Source: Oxalobacter aliiformigenes (GTDB lineage Bacteria; Pseudomonadota; Gammaproteobacteria; Burkholderiales; Burkholderiaceae_D). From it: DNA of 64,000 nucleotides. The first letter of the stretch is position 1. Every line of letters begins with the position of its first letter. The stretch covers positions 2,170,001 to 2,234,000 of the forward strand of contig NZ_CP098252.1 of NCBI RefSeq assembly GCF_027116575.1, in the 5' to 3' direction. Positions 8,330 through 19,878 of the stretch are shown here, in pieces. The notes under the pieces are model-generated. The model ran no database searches. It was not told the DNA's origin and saw only the letters and a program-made list of their open reading frames with translations. The position numbers were made by a program, and so were the translations under genes.

Positions 8330-11068
8330 ATGGAAATTTGCCTCGCCAAAACTTTTAATAATAATCCTGAAACAGCTGCGCAAACGCCTATGACGCCACC
8401 ACAAAAACGAGTCTCCTCTGTCCCGACGACAACTCCGGAAACCGCCAGACAGACACCGATGATGCAACAGTATCTTCGGATCAAGGCCCAACACCCGGAT
8501 ATGCTTCTTTTATATCGTATGGGGGATTTTTACGAGCTGTTTTTCGATGATGCCGTCACGGCATCGCAAATCCTGGGTATTACGCTGACACAAAGAGCGT
8601 CCACAGGGAAAAATGTGGCAATGGCGGGTATTCCATTCCATGCCCTCGACCAATATCTCTCAAAACTGATCGCAACAGGCGAATCCGTCGCCATTTGCGA
8701 GCAAATCGGTGATCCTGCTACCAGCAAAGGACCGGTAGAACGCAAAGTCGTCCGCATCGTGACCCCGGGAACCCTGACCGATTCAAACCTCTTGCCCGAA
8801 AAGGCCGATCGTCCGCTACTGGCCATCAATTGCCAGAAAAACCGGAAACAATGGATTCTCGGACTGGCGTGGTTATCGTTATCGAGTGGTTCACTGAAGC
8901 TGTTTGAAACCACCGTTGACGAAAAAAACCTTCAGGGCCGCCTGCAACAGGAAATCGAGAGAATCGGCGCCGCTGAAATTCTGGTTCCGGACGGCTTCGA
9001 CAAAACATGGCTGACCGGATTCTCTGCCCGTATCGTCACCGTACCGGAATGGCATTTTGATCAGAACAACGGCAAAAAAGAACTGCTTGAACAACTTCAG
9101 GTCATATCGCTGGATGGTTTCGGCGCTTCCGGTCTGAATCCGGCCTTCGGAGCTGTCGGCGCCATCCTGAACTACGCGCATTCCACCCAATCGCAAAATC
9201 TCCAGCATATCAGGACACTGGCGGTGGAAACGGAAGACGATTACATCACGATGGATGCCATGACCAGACGCAATCTGGAACTGACCGAGCCGATTCGTGC
9301 CGATAGCGGACGTAACCAGTCTCCCACACTTCTGGCCGAACTGGATCACTGCAGAACGACTATGGGATCGCGCCTTCTCCGGCACTGGCTGCACCATGCC
9401 AGCCGTAACCAGTCTATCGCACGCGCCCGTCAGGCGACCATTACCGCTCTGCTTGATGCCAGTGTTATTGAAGGATTGCGCAACACGCTCGCCAATATTC
9501 CCGATATAGAACGGATTGTATCCAGAATAGCGCTCTATTCAGCCCGGCCACGTGATCTTTCCGCCCTTCGTTCGGGTCTGCAACAATTACCCGGCCTGCG
9601 TTCCTATCTGGATCAATGTGTTATGGAAGATGGCACCTCGCTTCTGAGAGAAATGCATCAGAATCTGGCGGTTCCCCGATCCTGTCTGGATCTGCTGGAA
9701 CATGCCATCAGCGATGAACCCTCGGCGATGATTCGTGAGGGAGGTGTAATCGCTGCGGGATTCAGCGCCGAACTGGATGAATTGCGGGCTCTTGCAGAAA
9801 ACGCCGGCCAGTTTCTGGTTGAACTGGAAACCCGTGAGAGAACCCGGACCGGCATAGCCAATCTGAGAGTCGAGTACAATCGGGTACACGGATTTTACAT
9901 CGAGGTCACCCAGGGACAGGTTTCGAAAGTACCCGACGATTATCGCCGCAGGCAAACGCTCAAGAATACGGAACGTTACATTACGCCCGAACTGAAAGCC
10001 TTCGAGGACAAAGTTCTTTCTGCCCGTGAAAGAGCCCTGGCGCTTGAAAAAACACTTTACGAACAGGTATTGCAGGACCTGACGTCCTACATCGCTCCAT
10101 TGCAATTGATCGCCCGAAACACCGCCCAGCTGGATGTTTTGTCTTCACTGGCATTTCATGCCGGGAAACAGAACTGGGTAAAACCCGACCTGGTTGACGA
10201 ACCGGTCATCCAAATCACCCAGGGACGACATGCTGTCATAGAAAGCAGGATTGAACGTTTCATCGCCAATGATTGCGATCTGTCCGGCAACAAGAAATTT
10301 CTGTTGATTACCGGCCCCAATATGGGCGGCAAATCAACCTACATGAGACAAACGGCACTGATTGTATTGCTGGCATACATCGGCAGTTTCATCCCTGCGG
10401 ACCAGGCCGTTATCGGTCCGGTCGACCGTATCTTTACACGAATCGGCGCGGCGGACGATCTGGCAGGTGGACGCTCGACATTCATGGTCGAAATGACCGA
10501 AGCTGCCGCCATCCTGAATGGAGCCACAGAACAGTCGCTGGTTCTGATGGATGAAATCGGTCGCGGGACATCCACATTCGATGGACTGGCGCTGGCCTGG
10601 GCCATTGCACACCATCTGATTGAAAACAACAAAAGCTTCACGCTTTTTGCAACCCATTACTTTGAACTGACCCAATTACCCGAAACATGTCCGACAGCGG
10701 CCAATGTTCATTTATCTGCGGTCGAGCACAAAGACAGCATCGTTTTTCTGCATTCCGTCGAACCCGGACCTGCCTCACAAAGTTATGGACTCCAGGTCGC
10801 CAAACTGGCCGGTGTACCGTCTCCAGTCATTCGGGTCGCCCGGAAACATCTGGCGGAACTGGAATCCCATTTCATCCCGGACCGCAATCAGCTTAATCTG
10901 TTTTCGTACTCTTCGGCTGACACGGAAAGAGACGAACAAAACGATCAGGATTCACGTTTTCTGCCGGTAATCGAATCACTTGATGAACTGGATCCGGATT
11001 CCCTGTCTCCTCGTGATGCGCTGGATCTGTTGTATGAATTGAAAAAACAATTAAAATCCCTGGAGTAA
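8330..11068 (+). CDS. mutS: DNA mismatch repair protein MutS
   Basis: A 912-residue mismatch-recognition ATPase. The mismatch-binding domain contains the Phe-x-Glu motif in GDFYELF at about residues 65-71. Walker A is GPNMGGKST at 662-670 and Walker B is [16 protein letters not shown] near 737, followed by ATHYFELT. The first 43 residues are a Thr/Pro/Gln-rich extension that contains the near-repeat [18 protein letters not shown]; homologous sequence begins at [14 protein letters not shown]. The true start could therefore be a later Met (codons at 8390 or 8459), and no good ribosome-binding site decides it. The gene follows the ilv terminator and is probably expressed alone. Confidence 0.96.
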   Translation: MEICLAKTFNNNPETAAQTPMTPPQKRVSSVPTTTPETARQTPMMQQYLRIKAQHPDMLLLYRMGDFYELFFDDAVTASQILGITLTQRASTGKNVAMAGIPFHALDQYLSKLIATGESVAICEQIGDPATSKGPVERKVVRIVTPGTLTDSNLLPEKADRPLLAINCQKNRKQWILGLAWLSLSSGSLKLFETTVDEKNLQGRLQQEIERIGAAEILVPDGFDKTWLTGFSARIVTVPEWHFDQNNGKKELLEQLQVISLDGFGASGLNPAFGAVGAILNYAHSTQSQNLQHIRTLAVETEDDYITMDAMTRRNLELTEPIRADSGRNQSPTLLAELDHCRTTMGSRLLRHWLHHASRNQSIARARQATITALLDASVIEGLRNTLANIPDIERIVSRIALYSARPRDLSALRSGLQQLPGLRSYLDQCVMEDGTSLLREMHQNLAVPRSCLDLLEHAISDEPSAMIREGGVIAAGFSAELDELRALAENAGQFLVELETRERTRTGIANLRVEYNRVHGFYIEVTQGQVSKVPDDYRRRQTLKNTERYITPELKAFEDKVLSARERALALEKTLYEQVLQDLTSYIAPLQLIARNTAQLDVLSSLAFHAGKQNWVKPDLVDEPVIQITQGRHAVIESRIERFIANDCDLSGNKKFLLITGPNMGGKSTYMRQTALIVLLAYIGSFIPADQAVIGPVDRIFTRIGAADDLAGGRSTFMVEMTEAAAILNGATEQSLVLMDEIGRGTSTFDGLALAWAIAHHLIENNKSFTLFATHYFELTQLPETCPTAANVHLSAVEHKDSIVFLHSVEPGPASQSYGLQVAKLAGVPSPVIRVARKHLAELESHFIPDRNQLNLFSYSSADTERDEQNDQDSRFLPVIESLDELDPDSLSPRDALDLLYELKKQLKSLE

Positions 11069-11147
11069 CCCGTCCGGATATCCAATCCCGTGAACCGGGG
11101 CGATCCCGGAACGGAATTACATTTTTGTACTTTTCATTTGAATTGCC

Positions 11148-12101
11148 ATGAGAAAATGGATCATCAGCCTTCCGCTGATCGCCACAACCATTATCCCGGT
11201 TCACGCAGCATCCCCCAATGCATCCACGGATTCGTTCTATTTTGTGGCAATGGATCAACCTGTACGCGACAATGCGAATGTACTGAAAAAAGCGTTCAGC
11301 AAACTTGGCCATATTCGTCCTGCATTCGCTATTGTCAATGGCATCAAATCAGATTCGGAATCTTGCAGCGACGAACTGTATATCGAAAGAAAAAACCTTG
11401 CCAATAACAGTCATGTCCCGACCATCATTTCAGTAACCAATGGCGACTGGGTCAACTGCAAGAACAGCAAAAGCGAATCTGTCGCCATCGAAAGACTGAT
11501 ACGGTTAAAAGAGATTTTCTTTGAAAACAGGTACTCACTGGGCAGCAAGCCTCTCGAACTGACCAGACAATCACTCGGCAACCGGTTTCCCAATTACCCT
11601 GAAAATGCCTACTGGCACATGAATTTCATTCTTTTTGCCACCATACATATGCCGTCGGACAACAATCACTATATTGTTGCAGCCGGACGAAATGATGAAT
11701 TCGAGGACAGGGCCATTGCCAACAGAAACTGGCTGGACCGTCTTTTCCGGATAGCATCCCGCCATCATGACAAGGGCATTGTACTGATCAGTGATGGAAA
11801 TCCGTTCTCACCCGGCGTTAAAAACAGACAAAACCTTACGACACGGGACGGTTTTTACGAAATCAGACAAAAACTGAACAACCTTGCAACACATTATCCC
11901 GGACGTGTACTGTTCATTCATGGTCACGGCACCGCCTCTCCGACGGAAATCATCTGGAAAGGCCGGCTTGGAACATTGGGGTTACATCCGGACTGGACAC
12001 GTATCGATATCAATCTCCATACACAAACGATATTCAAAGCCGGGCCGGCTTTCCGCAAAATTCCGCGAACAGCAAAAACGTCTAGACAGAAGAGAAAATG
12101 A
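11148..12101 (+). CDS. Unrecognised secreted protein, possibly metallophosphoesterase-like
   Basis: A 317-residue protein that I do not recognise as a named family. It begins with a good signal peptide ([20 protein letters not shown], cleavage after about residue 20), so it should be periplasmic or secreted. Segments such as [33 protein letters not shown] and [12 protein letters not shown] have the feel of a calcineurin-like or related hydrolase fold, but the full set of metal ligands is not evident. The tail is basic. It lies downstream of mutS with a 79-bp gap, and its 3' end overlaps the 3' end of the convergent recQ by 20 bases. Confidence 0.75.
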   Translation: MRKWIISLPLIATTIIPVHAASPNASTDSFYFVAMDQPVRDNANVLKKAFSKLGHIRPAFAIVNGIKSDSESCSDELYIERKNLANNSHVPTIISVTNGDWVNCKNSKSESVAIERLIRLKEIFFENRYSLGSKPLELTRQSLGNRFPNYPENAYWHMNFILFATIHMPSDNNHYIVAAGRNDEFEDRAIANRNWLDRLFRIASRHHDKGIVLISDGNPFSPGVKNRQNLTTRDGFYEIRQKLNNLATHYPGRVLFIHGHGTASPTEIIWKGRLGTLGLHPDWTRIDINLHTQTIFKAGPAFRKIPRTAKTSRQKRK

Positions 12102-13935
12102 ACTCGCTGACCAGTCTGAGTATATCCTCTCCCCACATAGACAGCCGTTTGCTTCCGATGCCGGAAATCTGCAGCAACTCATCCGCCGTTTCCGGCTTGG
12201 CAATTGCAATCTCGCGTAAAGCCGAATCCTGCAAAATGACATAGGCAGGCAAATTCTGCTGACGTGCAACCTCCATACGCCACCATTTCAGACGCTCAAA
12301 CAATTTCTGTTCGCGAAGTGGCAAGGCCGGCCGGGAATGTCTCTCGGCCGATTTCGTTTTATGTCTTCTACCCGGTTTGACATAGGGACGCAATAGAACC
12401 GTTTTCTCACCTTTCAAAACCGGCCGTGCCCACTCGGTCAGTTTCAACGCATTGAATGCCTCATAATCGACAAAAACATATTGTGCGGCAATAGCCTGTC
12501 GCAAAATGGAACGCCACTCGACCTCACTCCGAGTGGCTCCGATTCCGAACGTGGAGAGACGATCGTGCCCCCATTGCAACACCTTTTCCGAACGGATCCC
12601 TCTCAATACGTCAATAACATGAGCGGAACCGAAACGCTGCCCGACCCGGTAAATCGCCGAAAGCAGCTTTTGCATATCCTGTGTACCGTCCTTTGCGACC
12701 GGTGGAGACAGACAAATATCGCAATTGCCACACGGAGAAGATGTTTCACCGAAATATTCCAGTAAACGCACGCGCCGGCAAGTCAGTGATTCACAGAAAC
12801 CAAGCAGTGCATCCAGTTTGCCGATCTGAATTTGTCTGTGTGCCATATCGGCACTCGATTCATCGATCATACGCCGTTGCTGCACCACATCCTGCAGGCC
12901 ATACGTCATCCATGCCGTTGCCGGATTTCCATCCCGTCCGGCTCGTCCGGTTTCCTGATAATAGCCTTCCATGCTTTTCGGCAAATCAAGATGGGCGACG
13001 AACCGGACATCCGGTTTGTCTATTCCCATACCAAACGCAATCGTCGCGACCATGACAATGCCGTCTTCTCTCAAAAACCGGGCCTGATTTTCAGCGCGTA
13101 CCGAATGATCAAGACCTGCATGATAAGCCAGCGCGTTGATCCCCTGTTCAGACAGAAAATCGACGGTTTCCTCGACTTTCCGGCGCGACAGACAATACAC
13201 GATCCCCGCATCGTTGCGATATTCGGTCATAATGAAATCCAGTAACTGCCGACGTGCGTTATTTTTCTCGACAATACAATAGCGGATATTCGGCCGGTCG
13301 AAAGAGGAAACGAACTGTCGTGAATGGTCCAGTTTCAATCGGCTGACAATCTCTTCCCGTGTATGTCCATCTGCCGTCGCGGTAAGCGCCACACGGGGCA
13401 CATCGGGAAAATATTCATGCAGAACCGATAACTGGATGTATTCCGGTCTGAAATCATGCCCCCACTGGGAAACGCAATGCGCCTCATCAATGGCGAAAAG
13501 AGCGATTCGGGCTTTTTGCAGCCAGTTCAAGCAATGTGGCGTTACCAGCCTTTCCGGAGCGATATAAACCAGATCAAGTTCATTATGCAAAACCGCCTGC
13601 TCGACCCTGACCACTTCTCCATAGGATTGCGTGGAATTCAAATAGGCTGCCCGGACACCGGCAGTTTCCAGAGCATCGACCTGATCCTGCATTAATGCAA
13701 TCAGCGGCGAAACCACTATTCCGACCCCTTCCCGGATCAGGGCCGGAATCTGATAACACAGCGATTTTCCACCACCTGTAGGCATGAGAACAAGCGCATC
13801 ATGCCCCGACGAGACATGTTCTATGATCGCTTCCTGCTGTCCCCTGAAAGCGCCATAACCGAAAACCGTCTGCAAAATTTCCCGTGCCCGCGACCGGACA
13901 TCCGGAACCGGTTTTTCACTGTTCATACCGGACAT
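12082..13935 (-). CDS. recQ: ATP-dependent DNA helicase RecQ
   Basis: A 617-residue 3'-5' superfamily 2 helicase. Walker A is PTGGGKS at residues 52-58, the DEAH box is in [19 protein letters not shown] near 150, and motif VI is in [12 protein letters not shown]. The zinc-binding domain has Cys residues in [14 protein letters not shown] and PCGNCDIC. The RQC winged helix and a C-terminal HRDC domain ([16 protein letters not shown]) complete the E. coli-like architecture. The start could be the first Met or the Met at position 4. Its 3' end overlaps the convergent secreted-protein gene. Confidence 0.97.
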   Translation of the reverse strand: MSGMNSEKPVPDVRSRAREILQTVFGYGAFRGQQEAIIEHVSSGHDALVLMPTGGGKSLCYQIPALIREGVGIVVSPLIALMQDQVDALETAGVRAAYLNSTQSYGEVVRVEQAVLHNELDLVYIAPERLVTPHCLNWLQKARIALFAIDEAHCVSQWGHDFRPEYIQLSVLHEYFPDVPRVALTATADGHTREEIVSRLKLDHSRQFVSSFDRPNIRYCIVEKNNARRQLLDFIMTEYRNDAGIVYCLSRRKVEETVDFLSEQGINALAYHAGLDHSVRAENQARFLREDGIVMVATIAFGMGIDKPDVRFVAHLDLPKSMEGYYQETGRAGRDGNPATAWMTYGLQDVVQQRRMIDESSADMAHRQIQIGKLDALLGFCESLTCRRVRLLEYFGETSSPCGNCDICLSPPVAKDGTQDMQKLLSAIYRVGQRFGSAHVIDVLRGIRSEKVLQWGHDRLSTFGIGATRSEVEWRSILRQAIAAQYVFVDYEAFNALKLTEWARPVLKGEKTVLLRPYVKPGRRHKTKSAERHSRPALPLREQKLFERLKWWRMEVARQQNLPAYVILQDSALREIAIAKPETADELLQISGIGSKRLSMWGEDILRLVSEFIFSSV

Positions 13936-13955
13936 GGCAATGCGACCTGGCCCCC

Positions 13956-14786
13956 TTACTCTGCCCAGACAATCCAGCCATAGTGAGCACTAACGAGCAC
14001 GAAAATTCCAAAAGCGATTCGGTACCAGGCAAAAGGAATGAAATTATGTGAACTGATATAACGCAAAAGCCAGCGGACACAGAAAAAAGCCGAAATGAAC
14101 GCCGAAACCGTACCGATCGTAAATAACGGAATATCCGAAGATACAAGAAGAGCACGTTCCTTGAAAATGGAATATGCGGCTGCACCGAACAACGTAGGCA
14201 TGGCCAGGAAAAACGAAAATTCTGTCGCCGCTTTTCTGGATAAACCGAACAGCATACCGCCGATAATTGTCGCCCCGGAACGGCTTGTTCCCGGAATCAG
14301 GGCAAAAGCCTGGGCACATCCGACCTTGAATGCATCGATGACCGTCATGTCATCGACTGACTCCACTCTTGCGACCGGATTCTTTTCATTTTTCCGCTCC
14401 ACGAAAATGATGAGCAATCCGCCCACGATAAAAGCGGCAGCAACCGGTGCCGGATAAAAAAGAAAATCCTGAATGGCACGGCTGAACAGAACACCCAGTA
14501 TCGCTGCCGGTAAAAAAGCGACGACCAGATTGACAACAAATTTGCGATCTCTGGAATTGGTAAACATTCCTCTGATCACACTGTGTATTTTATGACGATA
14601 TACCCAGACAACCGACAACATGGCGCCAGACTGGATGGCGATTGAAAAAACCTTGACGTTATTGCCGGTAAAGTCGAGAAGACTGCCGGCCAGAATAAGA
14701 TGGCCGGTCGAGGAAATGGGAAGGAATTCTGTACAGCCTTCTACAATTCCCATAATGAAGGCTTTAAATGCCAAAATAAAATCCAT
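13956..14786 (-). CDS. uppP: Undecaprenyl-diphosphate phosphatase UppP (BacA)
   Basis: A 276-residue polytopic membrane enzyme that recycles undecaprenyl diphosphate to the monophosphate carrier for peptidoglycan and other envelope polymers. The two catalytic motifs are present: [17 protein letters not shown] near the N terminus and [14 protein letters not shown] in the middle. About seven to eight membrane helices are visible. It lies 20 bases upstream of recQ on the same strand, so the two could share a transcript. The family is linked to bacitracin resistance when overexpressed. Confidence 0.96.
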   Translation of the reverse strand: MDFILAFKAFIMGIVEGCTEFLPISSTGHLILAGSLLDFTGNNVKVFSIAIQSGAMLSVVWVYRHKIHSVIRGMFTNSRDRKFVVNLVVAFLPAAILGVLFSRAIQDFLFYPAPVAAAFIVGGLLIIFVERKNEKNPVARVESVDDMTVIDAFKVGCAQAFALIPGTSRSGATIIGGMLFGLSRKAATEFSFFLAMPTLFGAAAYSIFKERALLVSSDIPLFTIGTVSAFISAFFCVRWLLRYISSHNFIPFAWYRIAFGIFVLVSAHYGWIVWAE

Positions 14787-15208
14787 GAAAACGCCAGTTC
14801 GTGGTTAAGTCAAAAAACAATCAAGCTGTCTTGCCGCCGGTACACTCATCATATACCAGAGTGAGAGCCTGGAGTGCCCGCAATCATACTCGAAAAAATT
14901 CCGTTCACGAAAAATATTTATCCCGCCTGAAACGATACAGCCTTTCCAATGCGGATTATCCGCTCACTCCGGATTTGACAAACCGATTTTTTTCAAGAAA
15001 ACGCGACTGTTATTTTCACATTATTTCATTTGTAACAAGTTATTGAATCCGATACGACCCCACTCGGAAAATACTAAATTCATATCATGATTCAGACTGA
15101 TTTAATCGTTATACTTTCGATCGCCCGTCAAAACAAAAAAGCACAGAACATCATGGCGTCCGGCCATACACCAGAAAATTTGTATAAAACAGTAATGAGA
15201 ACAGACTT
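14787..15208. other. Divergent promoter region between uppP and macA
   Basis: A 422-bp region with no supported gene; an 81-codon frame at 14801-15046 has no ribosome-binding site or family resemblance. It must hold the promoters of uppP (leftward) and macA (rightward). A TATACT at 15110-15115 could be a -10 element for macA, but I see no matching -35 box. Confidence 0.45.
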
Positions 15209-16429
15209 ATGAACATTTCCGATAAAACAAGAACATTCCGAAATCCCAAAGTCTGGATACCTGTGTCGGCCGTTATCGTACTGGTTCTGGCATCCCTTCT
15301 CTTCTGGATAACGACACGCGAAGACGATGTCACGTACATGACAGAAAAAGTCCGGACAGGCAATATCAGCCAGGTTGTCGAAGCGACCGGAGAAGTGGCG
15401 GCAGTCAATCTGGTCAGTGTCGGTGCACAGGTATCCGGCCAGATCAAAAAGCTTTATGTCGTTCTGGGGCAGGAAGTCAAACAAGGCGAAATGATTGCCG
15501 AAATCGATTCCCAGACACAGGAAAACACACTCAACACCGATAAGGCCAAACTGGACAACTACAAGGCCCAGCTCGAGGCAAGAAAAATTATCCTGGCGAT
15601 TTCCAGAAAACAATATGACCGTGAACGCATCCTGATAAAAACGAATTCGACATCACAACAAAATCTCGAAAACGCCCGGGATGCCTATGCCACGGCCAAA
15701 GCCAATGTCAATGAAATGGAATCATTGATCCGGCAAACCCAGATTGCCATCAACACAGACGAAACCAATCTGGGCTATACCAAAATCCGTGCACCGCTGA
15801 ACGGCACCATTGTGTCCGTTCCGGTTGAAGAAGGCCAGACCGTCAACGCCAACCAGACGACACCGACGATCGTGCAGATCGCCAACCTGAACGATATGGA
15901 AATCGATATCGAAATTTCAGAAGGCGATATCACCAAGGTAAAACCCGGAATGAAAATCGACTACACCATTCTTTCGGAACCTAATACCGTATTTCATGCC
16001 AGACTGGATTCAATCGATCCGGGTTTGACAACACTGACCGACGGCAGTTATGACAAATCCAGTTCATCAACCTCTTCCAGTTCATCCAGTAACGAAGCCG
16101 TTTATTATTATGGTCGCGCCTATGTTGACAATCCTGAAGGCAAACTCCGGATCGGTATGCTGACACAGAATACCATTCATGTTTCTTCCGCCGAAAACGT
16201 TCTTATCGTACCCAGCATTACCATTTCTTCACAACAGGGCAAGCATTTCGTCCGTGTATTGACCGACAAAAAGAAAGTCGAAAAAAGAGAAGTCGAGACC
16301 GGAATTTCCGACGGTGTCTTCACTGAAATCAAATCCGGACTGAACGATGGCGAACAGGTCATATCTTCTGAAGTCAGCAAAGGTGAACAGATCGGAGAAA
16401 CGTCCCGAATGCGCAGGCCGAGGCTTTAA
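15209..16429 (+). CDS. macA: MacA-type periplasmic adaptor of a tripartite exporter
   Basis: A 406-residue membrane fusion protein. One N-terminal anchor helix (about residues 16-36) is followed by a split biotinyl-lipoyl domain (GEVAAVNLVSVGAQVSGQIKKLYV and KIRAPLNGTIVSVPVEEGQTV) and a long alpha-helical hairpin between them (about residues 110-185), then beta-barrel and membrane-proximal domains. A Ser-rich stretch at about residues 285-297 is unusual. In MacAB-TolC the adaptor links the inner membrane ATPase to the outer membrane channel. macB starts three bases after its stop. Confidence 0.94.
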   Translation: MNISDKTRTFRNPKVWIPVSAVIVLVLASLLFWITTREDDVTYMTEKVRTGNISQVVEATGEVAAVNLVSVGAQVSGQIKKLYVVLGQEVKQGEMIAEIDSQTQENTLNTDKAKLDNYKAQLEARKIILAISRKQYDRERILIKTNSTSQQNLENARDAYATAKANVNEMESLIRQTQIAINTDETNLGYTKIRAPLNGTIVSVPVEEGQTVNANQTTPTIVQIANLNDMEIDIEISEGDITKVKPGMKIDYTILSEPNTVFHARLDSIDPGLTTLTDGSYDKSSSSTSSSSSSNEAVYYYGRAYVDNPEGKLRIGMLTQNTIHVSSAENVLIVPSITISSQQGKHFVRVLTDKKKVEKREVETGISDGVFTEIKSGLNDGEQVISSEVSKGEQIGETSRMRRPRL

Positions 16430-16431
16430 AC

Positions 16432-18372
16432 ATGAACATTATCGAATTGCGTGGTATCAACAAAGTTTATGGAACGGGTGAAAACCAGGTCCGTGTGCTA
16501 AAAGATGTCAATCTTGACATCGAATCCGGCGACTTCGTCGCTATCATCGGACAATCCGGTTCCGGGAAATCAACGCTGATGAATATCCTCGGTTGCCTAG
16601 ATACGGCTAGTTCCGGCGATTACAAAATCGCAGGAGAAAACGTCGCAGGCATGACGCCGGACCAGCTTGCCGCCCTGCGAAGCCAGTATCTCGGGTTCAT
16701 TTTCCAGAGATACAATTTGCTCTCCACATTAAACGCGGAAGAAAATGTCGAACTGCCCGCGATATATTCGGGCCTGAAACACCAGGAGAGGCAAACGAGA
16801 GCAGAAGAATTGCTCGCGAATCTTGATCTTGGAAACCGTATCGATCATTTGCCGTCCGAACTGTCCGGTGGCCAGCAGCAGCGGGTCAGTATCGCACGTG
16901 CCCTGATGAATGGCGGTGACATCATCCTTGCCGACGAACCTACGGGAGCGCTCGACTCAAAAAGCGGCGAGAATGTCATGGCCATTCTCAAAACGCTTAA
17001 CGATAACGGCCATACCATCATTCTGGTCACCCATGACCAGAATGTCGCCAACTATGCCAACCGTGTCATCGAAATCAAAGATGGCACAATCATCGCGGAC
17101 GAACGCAGGAAACCGAACAGAAACAGCAAACAGGAATACCATCCCAAGGAGGATAACCGCAATACCTTTGCCTATTTCAAGGACCAGTTCACCGAAGCAT
17201 TCAGGATGTCCATACAGGCGATCAAGGCTCACAAAATGCGCTCGATCCTGACGATGTTGGGGATCATCATCGGTATTGCATCCGTTGTCTCCGTCGTTGC
17301 ACTCGGAAAAGGATCGCAGGAAAAAATTCTGGCCGATATCAATTCAATGGGAACCAATACCATCGTTATCATGCCGGGTCACGGTTTTGGTGACCGCAAC
17401 TCAAGCAAATACAAAACCCTGACGGTTCATGATTCGGATCTGCTGGCACGGCAGAGCTACGTCGACAGTGCAACTCCTGCCGTCAGCTCTTCCGGAACGC
17501 TGACCTGGCAAAACATCTCGGTTACGGCTCAATTGCAAGGCGTCGGGGAACAATATTTTGACGTCAAGGGACTCAAGTCCGAGGAAGGACGTTTTTTCAA
17601 TCGCGAAGATGTCAAGAAGGGAAGCGCTGTTGTCGTCATCGACCAAAACACCAAAAACAAGCTCTTCCCCAATGGCGGCGATATCATCGGCAATACCATC
17701 ATATTCAACCGTCAACCACTCAAAATCATTGGTATTTCCGAGAAACAGAATGCCAACTTCGGTCCATCCGATACACTGACGATGTGGTCTCCCTATACTG
17801 CCGTCATGAACCGCATCACCGGTGACCGCAACATTTCTTCTATCACTGTCAAAGTCAGGGACGACGTCAGCATGACCGCGGCAGAAAAAAACATCATCCG
17901 TTTTCTGACCGTCAAACATGGCAAGGAAGACTTCTTTACCGTCAATACGGACAGCATCCGGCAAACCATCGAAAGCACAACCGGAACCATGCGGCTGCTG
18001 ATTTCCTGCATTGCGCTTATATCACTGGTTGTTGGAGGAATTGGCGTTATGAACATCATGCTGGTCTCGGTAACGGAACGGACTCGTGAAATCGGTATCC
18101 GGATGGCGGTCGGTGCACGAAGAAGCAGTGTACTGCAACAGTTCCTGATTGAAGCTGTCCTGATCTGTATCATTGGTGGATTTATCGGCATTCTGTTCGC
18201 TTTCGGTATCGGTCTCTTTTTCAGCATGTTCGTCAAGACATTTACCATGTCCTATTCCGCCGCCTCCATTATTCTTGCGCTGGCCTGTTCAACCCTGATT
18301 GGCGTTATTTTCGGATATATCCCTGCCCGGAACGCCTCTCGTCTCAACCCGGTGGATGCATTATGCGACTGA
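16432..18372 (+). CDS. macB: MacB-type ABC exporter, ATPase fused to permease
   Basis: A 646-residue fused protein. The N-terminal ATPase has Walker A GQSGSGKST at 40-48, signature LSGGQQQR at 144-151 and Walker B ILADEPTGALD near 165. The permease part has the first membrane helix near 275-295, a large periplasmic domain, and three C-terminal helices in the FtsX fold (about 525-545, 575-600 and 610-635). Characterised homologues export macrolides, lipopeptides or small toxins by a mechanotransmission mechanism; the substrate here is unknown. The stop overlaps the start of the outer membrane lipoprotein gene by 10 bases. Confidence 0.95.
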   Translation: MNIIELRGINKVYGTGENQVRVLKDVNLDIESGDFVAIIGQSGSGKSTLMNILGCLDTASSGDYKIAGENVAGMTPDQLAALRSQYLGFIFQRYNLLSTLNAEENVELPAIYSGLKHQERQTRAEELLANLDLGNRIDHLPSELSGGQQQRVSIARALMNGGDIILADEPTGALDSKSGENVMAILKTLNDNGHTIILVTHDQNVANYANRVIEIKDGTIIADERRKPNRNSKQEYHPKEDNRNTFAYFKDQFTEAFRMSIQAIKAHKMRSILTMLGIIIGIASVVSVVALGKGSQEKILADINSMGTNTIVIMPGHGFGDRNSSKYKTLTVHDSDLLARQSYVDSATPAVSSSGTLTWQNISVTAQLQGVGEQYFDVKGLKSEEGRFFNREDVKKGSAVVVIDQNTKNKLFPNGGDIIGNTIIFNRQPLKIIGISEKQNANFGPSDTLTMWSPYTAVMNRITGDRNISSITVKVRDDVSMTAAEKNIIRFLTVKHGKEDFFTVNTDSIRQTIESTTGTMRLLISCIALISLVVGGIGVMNIMLVSVTERTREIGIRMAVGARRSSVLQQFLIEAVLICIIGGFIGILFAFGIGLFFSMFVKTFTMSYSAASIILALACSTLIGVIFGYIPARNASRLNPVDALCD

Positions 18373-19736
18373 TTCCCTGTGCCCTCTTCTGTCTCGTCAT
18401 CGCCGGTTGTGCCACCCAGCCGTCCTTAACGATACCGGATACCGGACTGATAACCTATCAAGCGATTGCTTCCGATTTCCGGATCGATCGCGAATGGTGG
18501 AAGGCTTATAGCGACAAAAATCTGGATCGTATTGTCGAGCTGGCGATCGCCAATAATACTGATCTGAAAAAAAGCGCCATCACAGTGAACAAGGCACTTT
18601 ACGAAGCCAACCTGCTCGGACAGGAACTGGTCCCTGAATTTTCAGGATCAGGAGGAGCTTCCACCACAACCAACACCAAGGCCGGTGAAACTACCCATAA
18701 CTACACGGCTGAACTTGGTGTCAGCTATGAACTGGATTTATGGCGAAAACTGAGCAGCGCCGCCTCGGCACAGGAATGGGAATACAAAGCGACCCGGGAA
18801 GATCTGGAAACTGTACGACTGGCCCTGATCAATAATGTCGTCGACAGTTATTTTCACCTCGTCTATCTGAATCAGGCTATTCGTGTCACCGAACAGAATA
18901 TCCGCTTTTATACACAACTTTTGCAAATCATCAATAATAAATATACAATGGGAAAGGTCGACGCTCTCGAGCCACTCACCGCGGAAAAATCCCTGCTCTC
19001 CTCCCAAAACAGTCTCATGACTCTTGAGACAACGCGCAAAACCGTCGAACAGACCTTGCGCAATCTGCTGAATCTGAAACCGGAAGACAAACTGGACATT
19101 CCGCTCGAGGATATTCTTTCCATCCCACTGACCAATGTCGATCTGGACATCCCTGTTGCAGCACTGGGTCTCCGTCCTGACGTAAAAGCTGCTGAATACC
19201 GGATACAATCAGCCTTTCTCGATTGGGAATCGGTCAAGGCAAGCGTCTATCCCGGCATTTCGATCGGCAGTACGTTAAGTGTCTCATCCGACAAGTCCAG
19301 TACCCTGTTCAACGTGCCGTTTCTGGCAGGCGCCGTGCAAATCAATCTTCCGTTTCTGCAATGGAATAAACTGAAATGGAATATCAAGATTTCCGAAGCC
19401 GACTTTGAAAATGCCAAACTGGATCTGACATCGGCTGTCAATACCGCACTGAACGAAGTGGACACCTACTACTATTCTTACCGGAAATCGCTTTCACTGC
19501 TTGACAATGTCAACCGGAAATACGATACCGATTCCAAAATCAGCATTTACAACCAGATGCGTTATGAAGCAGGTGCGGATGAACTGAAAGACTGGCTTGA
19601 TGCGAAATGTTCCGAAAACCAGTCACTTCTGATTTTGCTCGAATCGAAATACAACACCATCAATTATGAAAACGCAATATACAAGGCATTGGGAGCAAGA
19701 CTGACAAACCATTCAGAAGGAAACAGGCCTCAATGA
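18363..19736 (+). CDS. Outer membrane efflux lipoprotein, TolC/NodT family
   Basis: A 457-residue outer membrane factor. The N terminus is a lipoprotein signal with lipobox IAGC (lipidated Cys15). Two repeats of the TolC fold are visible as long helical segments, with DREWWKAYSDKNLDRIVELAIANNTDLKKS at the start of the mature protein and GVSYELDLWRKLSSAASAQEWEYKA further on. It is translationally coupled to macB, so it is the expected exit channel of this MacAB pump. It ends without a clear terminator. Confidence 0.93.
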   Translation: MRLIPCALFCLVIAGCATQPSLTIPDTGLITYQAIASDFRIDREWWKAYSDKNLDRIVELAIANNTDLKKSAITVNKALYEANLLGQELVPEFSGSGGASTTTNTKAGETTHNYTAELGVSYELDLWRKLSSAASAQEWEYKATREDLETVRLALINNVVDSYFHLVYLNQAIRVTEQNIRFYTQLLQIINNKYTMGKVDALEPLTAEKSLLSSQNSLMTLETTRKTVEQTLRNLLNLKPEDKLDIPLEDILSIPLTNVDLDIPVAALGLRPDVKAAEYRIQSAFLDWESVKASVYPGISIGSTLSVSSDKSSTLFNVPFLAGAVQINLPFLQWNKLKWNIKISEADFENAKLDLTSAVNTALNEVDTYYYSYRKSLSLLDNVNRKYDTDSKISIYNQMRYEAGADELKDWLDAKCSENQSLLILLESKYNTINYENAIYKALGARLTNHSEGNRPQ

Positions 19737-19878
19737 CATGCCAGAGGATGGCGCCATGATTGAGCATAAACAAAAAAGAATTGAAGTTTGTTCCATTCGA
19801 TACAAACGGCCGTGTCTGGCAGACAGCATTTGCTAAAATGTTTTTTATTCCTGAACTCTTTTGAAAACCGGATCCATC

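Noticed and set aside
14801-15046. 81-codon open frame between uppP and macA
   Set aside because: No ribosome-binding site, no similarity, and it occupies the divergent promoter region.
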